Positions 1 through 5,992 of a stretch of 7,824 nt of DNA are shown here, in pieces. Where the stretch lies: NCBI GenBank assembly GCA_050014415.1, contig JBEKDJ010000226.1, positions 1-7,824 of the forward strand, in the 5' to 3' direction. The notes under the pieces are model-generated. The model saw nothing but the letters and a program-made list of their open reading frames with translations, made no database searches and was not told the DNA's origin. This DNA comes from JBEKDJ01 sp050014415. GTDB lineage: Bacteria > Desulfobacterota > BSN033 > UBA1163. Position numbers and translations under genes: made by a program. Within the stretch, counting starts at the first letter, position 1, and the number at the start of each line of letters is the position of its first letter.

Positions 1-80
1 TAACTCTTACAATGAATCCAAATGCCGCCGTCAAAGAAGATTTGACACAGTTTCTTGAGGCTTTGAAAAAAGCTGCTTGA
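1..80 (+). CDS. 3' end of a truncated CDS, function unknown
   Basis: The frame that opens at base 3 stays open to a TGA at 78-80 and gives a 25-residue C-terminal tail containing MNPNAAVKEDLTQFLEALKK. It is charged and amphipathic, as expected for a C-terminal helix, and its codon choice looks natural. The gene begins outside the window, so no family can be assigned. An overlapping - strand ORF covers the same bases (31-243) but is Ser/Leu-rich with no ribosome binding site, so the + strand reading is preferred. Confidence is limited by the short length. Confidence 0.4.
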   Translation, partial: TLTMNPNAAVKEDLTQFLEALKKAA

Positions 81-407
81 AGCTTAAACTACTGATTTCA
101 GATTTTTTACGCAACGTTAAGGAAGATAGAGGGTATGGAGAGAGGGAAGGGCAGGGGGTAGGATAAATCAGAGAGTATTTAAATCCTCTTGCCAGTATTG
201 ATAGGCAATTGAGAAAACTGCAACCGGATGAAATAGACTGCATTGAGAATTGAGCGCTGGGGATAGTGCTGGGGATGAAAATAATACGACAAAAAATAAA
301 GGGCCGCGAATTAACGTAACAAAATGATTACATTATATGATTGTCCCAATTAGATTCGAACACCGTTATCGAATTTAGAGGCCCAACGCTAATCCCGCGC
401 ACCTGTT
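81..407. other. Gene-poor stretch, no convincing gene
   Basis: About 330 bp lie between the partial gene and the DUF1571 relic. The stretch holds a purine-rich tract near 118-162 and a short direct repeat of GCTGGGGAT at 256-264 and 268-276 (period 12). A short open stretch without a start at 167-253 looks protein-like and could be a gene remnant. No terminator, tRNA or clear promoter was found. Confidence 0.5.
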
Positions 408-1190
408 TTGTCTTGGACGGACTATTTCGATTTGGGTTTGCAAGTACAAGCGTCAAAAGGTTTTTTTGCATCCCTCACAGACTCCGTTGACAATTTTTGC
501 TCCACACTTACAAGGAGTACAACCGCAGGTCTTGCACATATATTCTTCACCCCCTTTCTGTGTCGATCCTTAACTTATGATAAATTGGGCAGTTACACGG
601 CCATCTTTCACAAACAGGAACGGGTCAACGGAAAGCTTCTTGAAGAGGAGACCATACTCCTCAAGTTCAAGAAGCCCTTTAAAATGTATATGAAGTGGAT
701 CAAAGATCCGTATAAAGGGCGGGAAGTGCTCTATGTGGAAGGCTGGAATGAAAACCAGATCAAGGTCCATGAAGGTGGGATAACAGGGATCGTTACGCTG
801 AATCTTAATCCAGGAGGTTTCATGGCCATGAAGGGTAACCGCCATCCGGTTACCGACACCGGGATTGGTCACCTGATAAAGATCATTGGCGAAAACCTTC
901 GCAGGAGGATGAAAGCGGGTGAGTTTAAGCTTTTAGAACACGGGGAGGAAACGGTTTACCGCCGGAAGACCCGGAAGGTGGAGGTCCTTTTCGAGAGGGA
1001 TAGGACAAAGGGTTATTACGGCTACCGTGTTATTGTAAATCTGGACAAAGAGAAGAAGGTTCCGATCAAGATTCAGATTTATGATTGGGATGATCAGCTC
1101 GTCGAGAGCTATGGGTAGGAAAACCTCGATCTCAACACAGGGCTAATGGACGCCGATTTCAATCCGAAGAATCCAAAGTACCGATTTTGA
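408..1190 (+). pseudogene. DUF1571 family protein, interrupted by an in-frame TAG
   Basis: From about base 569 the translation matches what I know of the DUF1571 family: YDKLGSYTAIFHKQERVNG, then ETILLKFKKP, MYMKW, GREVLYVEGWNENQIKVHEGG and a GNRHPVTDTGIGHL segment. The family is found in exported proteins of unknown function. The first stop is a TAG at 1116-1118 after LVESYG. The same frame then continues for 23 residues (ENLDLNTGLMDADF, then NPKNPKYRF) to a TGA at 1188-1190, and this is the tail expected for the family, where Tyr would replace the stop. The N-terminus is also abnormal: the only start after an upstream TAA is a TTG at 408 with no Shine-Dalgarno sequence. The roughly 55 residues before the domain contain no signal peptide, which full-length members normally carry. 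The simplest reading is a decayed gene; stop readthrough or a base error at 1118 are alternatives. Confidence 0.75.
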
Positions 1191-1224
1191 TGGTATACAC
1201 AGCGCCTTAATCACCGCAAAGGCC

Positions 1225-1307
1225 GTCATTGCTGCGAAAGCAGGAATCCAGGAAAGTACTCCTGCCCGCCCGGCAGGCGGGGGATTCCGGGTCAAGCTCG
1301 AAATGAC
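1225..1307. repeat. Dispersed palindromic repeat (GTCATT...AATGAC type)
   Basis: The element starts with GTCATTGCTGCGAAAGCAGG and ends with AAGCTCGAAATGAC, so GTCATT and AATGAC form its inverted ends. The centre holds a CCTGCC/GGCAGG hairpin (1261-1277) and two GGAATCC/GGATTCC-like blocks. On the - strand it reads as VISSLTRNP...SWIPAFAAMT, a peptide that appears as a false ORF wherever this repeat class occurs in environmental proteobacterial genomes. It is intergenic, between the DUF1571 relic and the convergent phosphodiesterase-fold gene. It could act as a transcript-end hairpin for both, which is inference. Confidence 0.75.
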
Positions 1308-1391
1308 AAACTCGATAGGACTTATGTCGTCATGTATAGAAGCCCTCTCTCTTGCGCACTTCGTCTTTCCGAAGCAGGCCATTGTTTGTCA

Positions 1392-2387
1392 TTAGGGAAG
1401 ACTTATCTGGCTGAGTACCCCTGAGTGGTCCGAAACCCATAGAGAATGGCCTTTGAAGACAACTTCGCTCCCGAGGACTGCATTGAAACTTTTGGCAAAG
1501 ATATAATCAATCCTTTGGGGCGATTCGGTTTGATGCGTGATCAGATCGAATGCAAAAGGATCCCCGGGGACGGCGAAGGTGCAGCCGACAACGTCGCTCG
1601 GAGGCGTACAACAAACAGAACATCCGTTGAAAGCCGCATAGGTGTCAACAAAGCCATTGCTGGTGACGAGGTTGTACACCGGTGGGTTGCCCGGGATGTT
1701 CAAGTCGGTATTGAAATCGCCACCCAGAATAATGGGATTTTCTCCGGAAATAAGATTTTCCGTGGACTGGACGAACTTCATAAGGACCTTTGCCTGCTGT
1801 AACCGTTCAGATCCGGAGCAGCCGGAACAGAGGTGGGTATCATAGACATTGACCCTCCCAAATCCCGGCACGTCTATCCTGACCATGATCACTTTTCGCT
1901 TCAAGGGAATGTCTACCCCTTCAAACACTTCTTCTGACTCAAAGGGAAGCGTCTTCGTAAGAGTGGACTTAATCTCGCAACGACTCAGGATCGAGTTTCC
2001 TACCGACAAAATCCCGTGCAGTCCGTTCACCATCGTAAACCTAAGATTATAGGGGATCTTTTTAGTGGCAAGGAGTCCTTTAAGATCCAGACTGCTGTTC
2101 TCGGTCCCCTCAAGGGTGCCTCCGACGACCTCCTGGAGCAAAATGATATCGACAGGATTTCCTTGCTGGGTTTCCTGAGTCACAAAATCGGCGATCCTTT
2201 TCAGCCTGAGTTCTCGGTCTTCGATCTCTGAAAACAACAGATTAATGGTTAATACGTTGATATACCCGCGGGCCGACACGTCCGGGCATACGGCCTTGCC
2301 TGACCATGCTAGAGAAACGAGAAGAAGAGAAAACGCCAAGACTGCCACCCCGACGTGAACCTTCTTTGAATTCAATGAAGCCTTCAT
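1392..2387 (-). CDS. Exported endonuclease/exonuclease/phosphatase-fold hydrolase
   Basis: The 331-residue protein has an N-terminal signal peptide (Lys-rich start, hydrophobic run at about 12-28, possible cleavage near SGKA). It then carries the EEP-fold motifs in order: N49 in LTINLLF, E86 in IILLQEV, D183/H185 in VYDTHL, D224/N226 in LGGDFNTDL, the RIDYIF segment at 292-297, and S319-D320-H321. These are the metal-binding and catalytic positions of the DNase I/sphingomyelinase/Ca-dependent phosphodiesterase superfamily, so the enzyme should be active. The substrate (nucleic acid, phospholipid or other phosphodiester) cannot be told. Residues 187-190 (CSGC) and 256-269 (CSVCC to C269) form a Cys-rich surface, likely disulfide-bonded after export. 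A GGGAGGGG ribosome binding site precedes the ATG at 2387. The gene stands alone on the - strand. Confidence 0.9.
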   Translation of the reverse strand: MKASLNSKKVHVGVAVLAFSLLLVSLAWSGKAVCPDVSARGYINVLTINLLFSEIEDRELRLKRIADFVTQETQQGNPVDIILLQEVVGGTLEGTENSSLDLKGLLATKKIPYNLRFTMVNGLHGILSVGNSILSRCEIKSTLTKTLPFESEEVFEGVDIPLKRKVIMVRIDVPGFGRVNVYDTHLCSGCSGSERLQQAKVLMKFVQSTENLISGENPIILGGDFNTDLNIPGNPPVYNLVTSNGFVDTYAAFNGCSVCCTPPSDVVGCTFAVPGDPFAFDLITHQTESPQRIDYIFAKSFNAVLGSEVVFKGHSLWVSDHSGVLSQISLP

Positions 2388-2630
2388 AGCACCCCTCCCT
2401 TCTTGTCCAAAAAAGTTTGAATTGGGACGTGCTTGAGATCAGCAGTTCTTTTTAAGGTTACCAAAGGTGTTCTTAGAAGTAAATAGAGCGAACCCTGTAT
2501 CCCCCTTGATTATTCTTTCTACATCCTACTACTCTTCATTCCAAAATAATCCTGAATGTCGGCGATTATGGTTTTCTTGTTCTAACCGACAGATATTATA
2601 TAGGGCAACTTTTTTAAACTTTTTGTCATC

Positions 2631-3287
2631 CTACTTTCCATGTTCTACCTCCCCTCCTTCAGGTTTTCCTTGAGGCTGAGAGTGTTGTTGTTGCTGAACT
2701 TTCTCCTGAGGTTGTCGTCTTGGCTGCTGAACCTGAGGTTGTCTTTGTTTCTGAACCTCAGGCCTCTGTTGATATTGCTGTTGCCTTTGTTGTCTTAGTT
2801 CCTGTCTCTGTTGTTGTGGTCGAGGTTGATAGCTCTGGACGCCCCAAGTCCCTTGCCTTTCCCAATGTCGATCATTATGCCAGTTCTTCCAGTTCTGTTG
2901 AAGTCCTCGGTTAGGAATCCGTTCATAGTTCCACCGGTGCCCGTACCAGTTATGGTCTCTGTAGTATCCTCTCCAACCTGGGTCTACATCAAAATAAAAA
3001 CTTGGAACATTGTAATAACCCCAACCCCGGTCAAAATACTGTGAGCGATACCAACGACCTTCCCATAGACGCCACCACCAACCATTCCAGAAAAACATGT
3101 CCACATCTATATCAGGAACAACGTAAACATCGTCCGTATCAGGCATCACTATCACATCTGGAGGTGCCTGAAATACGATGGGTGGTGGCAGAGAAATATT
3201 AACGTTAATACCTACCGCTGCCATCGTTGGAATAGGAACTACAATTACCAACGCCAAAAGCATTGTTCCAAAAAGTAACTTCTTCAT
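2631..3287 (-). CDS. Secreted Trp/Tyr-rich protein with Gln-rich tail
   Basis: I place the start at the ATG at 3287 (MKKLLFGTML) rather than the upstream in-frame start at 3320, because AAAGGAGGC sits just ahead of it and the product then begins with a textbook signal peptide (1-23, cleavage near TMA-A). The mature protein of about 195 residues has three parts. There is an acidic, Pro-rich strand region (33-62), then an aromatic core at 66-150 dense in W, Y, R and H (NGWWWRLWEGRWYRS, RGWGYY, NWYGHRWNYERIP). The tail at 155-205 consists largely of Q, R and P. I know similar uncharacterised proteins from Deltaproteobacteria, but no function is established. Periplasmic or surface location follows from the signal peptide. 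It lies 69 bp downstream of the small His-rich gene and is probably cotranscribed with it. Confidence 0.85.
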   Translation of the reverse strand: MKKLLFGTMLLALVIVVPIPTMAAVGINVNISLPPPIVFQAPPDVIVMPDTDDVYVVPDIDVDMFFWNGWWWRLWEGRWYRSQYFDRGWGYYNVPSFYFDVDPGWRGYYRDHNWYGHRWNYERIPNRGLQQNWKNWHNDRHWERQGTWGVQSYQPRPQQQRQELRQQRQQQYQQRPEVQKQRQPQVQQPRRQPQEKVQQQQHSQPQGKPEGGEVEHGK

Positions 3288-3356
3288 TTTGTTGCCTCCT
3301 TTATCCATCACCGATGCCATATAGGTTAAAAGATATCTGAGAATTTAATAGCCCTC

Positions 3357-3479
3357 TCATCTTGAGCCATCGTGGTGATGGTAGTCAAAGCGATGGTCGT
3401 CGTGGCGATGCCACCAGCGGCACTCTACCAACCCCGAAGCCAAAACCAACAATAAAATCATCAAAGCAATCTTTTTCAT
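3357..3479 (-). CDS. 40-residue His-rich putative lipoprotein
   Basis: Translation from the ATG at 3479 gives MKKIALMILLLVLASGLVEC followed by a 20-residue mature part, RWWHRHDDHRFDYHHHDGSR. The first part is a Lys-led hydrophobic signal ending in Cys20, a plausible though non-canonical lipobox (LVEC). The mature part has six His and five Asp, suggesting metal binding. A purine-rich AAAGGGGG lies about 8 bp upstream at the right distance. An overlapping ATG four bases earlier, in another frame, gives no sensible protein. The gene precedes the aromatic-rich secreted protein in the same direction. Tiny W/H/D-rich lipoproteins of this kind occur near such genes in related bacteria; their role is unknown. 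Metal binding is inference from composition only. Confidence 0.65.
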   Translation of the reverse strand: MKKIALMILLLVLASGLVECRWWHRHDDHRFDYHHHDGSR

Positions 3480-3511
3480 TCATTTTACCCCCTTTAAATA
3501 TTGTGACCACA

Positions 3512-3535
3512 TTTTAGAGTTTTAAAACTCTAAAA
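3512..3535. promoter_or_regulatory. Perfect 24-bp palindrome upstream of the His-rich gene
   Basis: TTTTAGAGTTTT is followed directly by its exact reverse complement, giving a 24-bp palindrome with no spacer. It lies 33-56 bp ahead of the ATG at 3479. In transcription order its T-run comes before rather than after the stem, so it does not look like a terminator for the - strand; on the + strand it is followed by A residues. An operator for a dimeric regulator is the more likely role, but no known consensus is recognised. Confidence 0.45.
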
Positions 3536-3690
3536 AAAGAATAACCCCACATAACATTCTTATATCATTTGGACGTAAAGAATGGGAAAATTATTCATAC
3601 TCCCCTCCGTTTTATTCCGTCAGACTCGACACTTGGAATTTCGGCTCCCTAAAAGTGGCCTGCCCCCTCTTTCTTCTCAAGAAATATTAA

Positions 3691-3706
3691 GGCAACCTCT
3701 AATAAT
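3691..3706 (+). repeat. Left terminal inverted repeat of the IS
   Basis: GGCAACCTCTAATAAT; the core CCTCTAA and the flanking AAT match the right end. The TTAA direct repeat lies directly outside at 3687-3690. Confidence 0.75.
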
Positions 3707-3889
3707 TTCAATTTTGAGGTATAGGATTTCGGTTCGTCATATTTGATAAACATGTTAAGCAGAAAAATGCATAATTCATCTTACCAACCCTTTCTGAACT
3801 ATGACCTTGATGGCCTTTTATCGATCCTGCCAGACCGTTTCGCTCAGTGGACTCACCGATCGTGCTCACGTCCCCACCATAACGCTGAA

Positions 3890-4882
3890 TCAGTCCAAAT
3901 TGTAAGCCAGATTCCTCAACCCCACCTTGGTTTTCACCCGCACCAGACCAATCACTTGCACGAGCAGCCTTCCAGCCCGCTTGGCTTGCACTCCAAACAC
4001 ATGTTCGACCCGGCTCCGGATTCGGGAACGCGTCCGATTTCCCCGAATCTCTCGGTCCGTCAGTTTTTTATGCCGGCATCCCTTTCGCTGAAGGTGTTCA
4101 CGGTATCTCCGTTGCTTCAGCTCATTGAGCTTTTCCTCCGAGCGATAGGCCAAGTCCGCCCAAACATCCCGACTACTGTTGTCTTCATCCAGAAGGGTCT
4201 CAAAGACCCGGCTGTCATGGACCGAAGCCGGCGTGACCTCATAACTGCGAATCAGTTTATGTTTCACGTCCACATCAATGTGATTTTTATAACCGTAATG
4301 GTTCTGACCGTTCTTCTGCGTCCAGCGAGCATCGGTATCTTTCTGTCGTTTCTTCTGCTCGCTCCAGGCCTCCGGAATCTCACACTCCTTGATCCTTCGA
4401 TTCTCTTCGCGAGTGTTCCTTTGTCGGGGAACAGGGACAATACTGGCATCCACGATTTGACCTTTACGGGCCGAAAATCCCTGCTCACAAAGAAAGCTAT
4501 CAAATTGCTGAAACGCTTTTTCGATCAAACCCCCTTCGGTCAATTGCTCCCGAAACAACCAGATCGTCTTGGCATCCGGAACGGCATCCCCCAGTGACAA
4601 GTGGAGAAATCGCATGAACGACAGACGGTCTCGAATCTGGAATTCCGTCTGTTCATCCGAAAGATTGTACAGCGATTGCAGAATCAGAACCTTAAACATC
4701 AGCAAGACGTCAAAGGGTTTTCGTCCCGCACTGGATTTGCGTTCTTTTTCTCGCACAGGTTCAAGAACAGAGCGGAACAGCTTCCAGTCCACTACTTTCT
4801 CCAGCTTGATCAGCGGGTCGCCACCGTTGTCCAGCTGCTCAAAACAAATTTGCCAATCCAAAAGCCCGGTCTGCATCATCAT
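3890..4882 (-). CDS. IS5-family DDE transposase
   Basis: The 330-residue protein has an N-terminal DUF772-type domain (about 25-115: RKPFDVLLMFKVLILQSLYN, LSDEQTEFQIRDRLSFMRFL, PDAKTIWLFREQL). An RNase-H-like DDE domain follows, with D145 in GQIVDAS, D243 in VWADLAYRS and E293 in SRVEHVFG as the catalytic triad. The YGYKNH.DVD and VHDSR segments are also typical. I chose the ATG at 4882 because GAGGG lies 8 bp ahead; a TTG at 4888 in frame is too close to it. It cuts and rejoins the element's ends during transposition. The stop after NLAYNLD comes slightly early: replacing that TGA by CGA would add RFSVMVGT before the next stop at 3866. All motifs are present, so the enzyme may still work. 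Confidence 0.92.
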   Translation of the reverse strand: MMMQTGLLDWQICFEQLDNGGDPLIKLEKVVDWKLFRSVLEPVREKERKSSAGRKPFDVLLMFKVLILQSLYNLSDEQTEFQIRDRLSFMRFLHLSLGDAVPDAKTIWLFREQLTEGGLIEKAFQQFDSFLCEQGFSARKGQIVDASIVPVPRQRNTREENRRIKECEIPEAWSEQKKRQKDTDARWTQKNGQNHYGYKNHIDVDVKHKLIRSYEVTPASVHDSRVFETLLDEDNSSRDVWADLAYRSEEKLNELKQRRYREHLQRKGCRHKKLTDREIRGNRTRSRIRSRVEHVFGVQAKRAGRLLVQVIGLVRVKTKVGLRNLAYNLD

Positions 4883-4971
4883 CTTCAATACCCTCGTTTG
4901 AATTTGGTAGTGGATCGTCTCGCAGACCTCAACATAACACAGCCATGAAAATTTGCACGAGAAAAGTAGGT

Positions 4972-4987
4972 ATTTTTAGAGGAACCC
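4972..4987 (-). repeat. Right terminal inverted repeat of the IS
   Basis: Read on the - strand it is GGGTTCCTCTAAAAAT, pairing with the left end at 12 of 16 positions. The TTAA duplicate follows at 4988-4991. Confidence 0.75.
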
Positions 4988-5034
4988 TTAAGAAATTAAG
5001 CAACTAGAGAGGTCAAAACGGAGGTGAAAGAAAG

Positions 5035-5260
5035 ATGGATCGAAAAATCATCATCAACGCAGATAACTTCGATGGGGCAATTGTTTCCTTCCTCACGAGA
5101 GGTAGGATCGAACCCATCCATTGACTCGGACAATGAGGCCTTGGGCCGGGTCAGGAATGCCGTGATCGAAGCCCTCGAAAAAATGGAGGTTACGCTTGAG
5201 ACCGATGAACGGCTCCAATTACCCTCTTACGTTGAGCAAAGAGACGATGGGAGCATTTGA
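5035..5260 (+). pseudogene. Small ORF with apparent +1 frameshift, function unknown
   Basis: GGAGGTG at 5020-5026 sits 8 bp ahead of the ATG at 5035, which opens MDRKIIINADNFDGAIVSFL and ends at a TGA at 5122-5124 after 29 residues. One frame over, a natural-looking helical sequence continues to 5260: DSDNEALGRVRNAVIEALEK followed by a segment ending QRDDGSI. A GTG at 5024 opens that second frame from upstream, but it lies inside the Shine-Dalgarno sequence and yields a Ser-rich, unlikely N-terminus. Joining the two frames at CAT-T-GAC would give a protein of about 75 residues, so a one-base insertion or sequencing error is likely. I recognise no family. The IS right end lies 47 bp upstream of the ATG and may have cut the gene from its promoter. 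Confidence 0.45.
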
Positions 5261-5265
5261 CCTCA

Positions 5266-5562
5266 TCACTGAGCAGAGGATAGGGTGAGTGCCATAATGG
5301 CACACTCCTGCCCATTGACAATGACGCTGTCACCGTCACAAACGTAACTTTTCATAAGGCGAATGTTCGATGATGAATCAACGGTACAGTGTTGCAATTT
5401 GACTTGTGCGATAGGCGAATTCTGGCTATAAAAAGTAATGGTTTGATTATCTTGGACCTTGAAACTGGTCATGCGCCCAAAATCCGCACAATCGGATACA
5501 GCCAGATTTGGAAAAAACAACAGCATCGAAAAGCTCAGGAGGACTCCTATCTTCTTCATCAT
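5266..5562 (-). CDS. Small exported four-cysteine protein, function unknown
   Basis: The start is the ATG at 5562, 7 bp after GGAAGGAGA; the longer in-frame start at 5592 would place the signal peptide internally. The 98 residues begin with a clear signal peptide (MMKKIGVLLSFSMLLFFPNL, cleavage near AVS-D). The mature part of about 75 residues looks beta-rich and has Cys at 25, 59, 75 and 87, enough for two disulfides after export. It is the last gene of the - strand run, after the broken DUF3096 gene and two hairpins, and converges with the small + strand ORF that ends 5 bp away. I do not recognise a family; soluble periplasmic location is inferred from the signal. Confidence 0.75.
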   Translation of the reverse strand: MMKKIGVLLSFSMLLFFPNLAVSDCADFGRMTSFKVQDNQTITFYSQNSPIAQVKLQHCTVDSSSNIRLMKSYVCDGDSVIVNGQECAIMALTLSSAQ

Positions 5563-5595
5563 AGAGAATCTCCTTCCTATGGAAATTGTCAATTA

Positions 5596-5613
5596 GACCC
5601 CCTCTGGGGGGTC
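5596..5613 (-). terminator. Hairpin after the DUF3096 gene, possible terminator or attenuator
   Basis: On the - strand GACCCCC-CAGA-GGGGGTC is a perfect 7-bp GC-rich stem with a tetraloop, followed by TAATTGACAATTT rather than a strong T-run. It lies between the broken DUF3096 gene and the exported four-Cys gene, so it could end or reduce transcription from the upstream operon, or protect an mRNA end. Confidence 0.4.
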
Positions 5614-5627
5614 ATGCTGAAACTCAA

Positions 5628-5643
5628 TTTGGCGATTGCCAAA
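5628..5643. repeat. Second small hairpin in the same gap
   Basis: TTTGGC-GATT-GCCAAA forms a perfect 6-bp stem with a four-base loop, 14 bp from the GACCCCC hairpin. No T-run follows on either strand. Role unknown. Confidence 0.4.
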
Positions 5644-5664
5644 GAGGTCGCCACAGTCCAGCAA

Positions 5665-5804
5665 TCATCGGACCAACCCGAGAATGCCAGTTATAATGAG
5701 ATAAATGGCAACGATATAACTTAACTCAATAGTCTCGGGACAAGGAGAATCAAGATTCCCGCGATTACAGAAATCACTGGATGTGCCAACATATTGAAAT
5801 GCAT
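5665..5804 (-). pseudogene. DUF3096 membrane microprotein, frameshifted by a 5-bp duplication
   Basis: AGGAGG at 5814-5819 lies 9 bp ahead of the ATG at 5804, which reads MHFNMLAHPVISVIAGILIL LVPRLLS and then hits a TAA at 5721-5723. The bases there are AGTTAAGTTA on the - strand (5717-5726), a tandem AGTTA. Removing one copy restores SYIVAIYLIITGILGLVR up to a TGA at 5665-5667. The repaired 44-residue product has two hydrophobic segments around PRLLSYIVAIYLI, the pattern of DUF3096 proteins, which are tiny inner-membrane proteins of unknown function. As written, only a 27-residue single-helix peptide is made. It could be a true mutation, a slippage-prone switch, or an assembly error. Confidence 0.8.
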
Positions 5805-5992
5805 GTCATCTGGCCTCCTCTCTAAGCTCTGTTTGAACCGAGTTTTTCCCAATTCATGGACTACGATGAGGAAACTATCCCTTTTAGCAAACCCTGTTTA
5901 TATCCCTTTCAAGTGAATCAAGTTGGCTCGAAATCTCTGCTTTTTTCTATGTCGTTGGTGTTGAGGACTAATTCCTGTGACTTAAAACCCCC
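5805..5992. other. Gap between the two membrane microprotein genes
   Basis: Apart from the DUF3096 ribosome binding site (5814-5819), no ORF with credible composition is seen on either strand and no clear promoter could be assigned. The separate spacing suggests the DUF3096 gene may have its own promoter. Confidence 0.3.

Larger units (their letters stand above)
3691..4987 (-). mobile_element. Complete IS5-family insertion sequence
   Basis: The element is 1297 bp. It begins GGCAACCTCTAATAAT and ends with the inverse of GGGTTCCTCTAAAAAT, terminal inverted repeats that match at 12 of 16 positions. TTAA occurs immediately outside both ends (3687-3690 and 4988-4991), a 4-bp target duplication that fits the YTAR target preference of the IS5 group. 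It carries one - strand transposase gene covering most of its length. The intact duplication suggests a fairly recent, unrearranged insertion. Confidence 0.85.

Noticed and set aside
167..253. Short + strand open stretch reading NPLASIDRQLRKLQPDEIDC
   Set aside because: Protein-like and possibly a gene relic, but it has no start codon, no ribosome binding site and only about 28 codons.
1143..1382. 79-codon - strand ORF
   Set aside because: Its sequence (VISSLTRNP...SWIPAFAAMT) is the false peptide encoded by the dispersed repeat; no start signal.
2590..2615. TATAAT-like - strand hexamer as a promoter for the EEP gene
   Set aside because: No -35 hexamer at a suitable spacing was found, and it lies more than 200 bp from the start codon.
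2467..2673. 68-codon + strand ORF in the gap before the secreted protein
   Set aside because: Ser/Phe/Leu-rich, no ribosome binding site, and its end overlaps the antisense of a real gene.
3711..3889. Open frame of about 60 codons after the transposase stop, shifted by one base
   Set aside because: It could be a frameshifted C-terminus, but the transposase already has normal IS5-family length and all catalytic residues, so chance openness near the IS end is more likely.
3743..4597. Long 284-codon + strand ORF
   Set aside because: It lies antisense inside the clear IS5 transposase gene, has no domain signature or ribosome binding site, and reads as a Pro/Ser/His-rich shadow translation.
5389..5724. 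111-codon + strand ORF
   Set aside because: Antisense to the exported four-Cys gene and to the DUF3096 relic, both of which have good starts and family-like or signal-peptide features.
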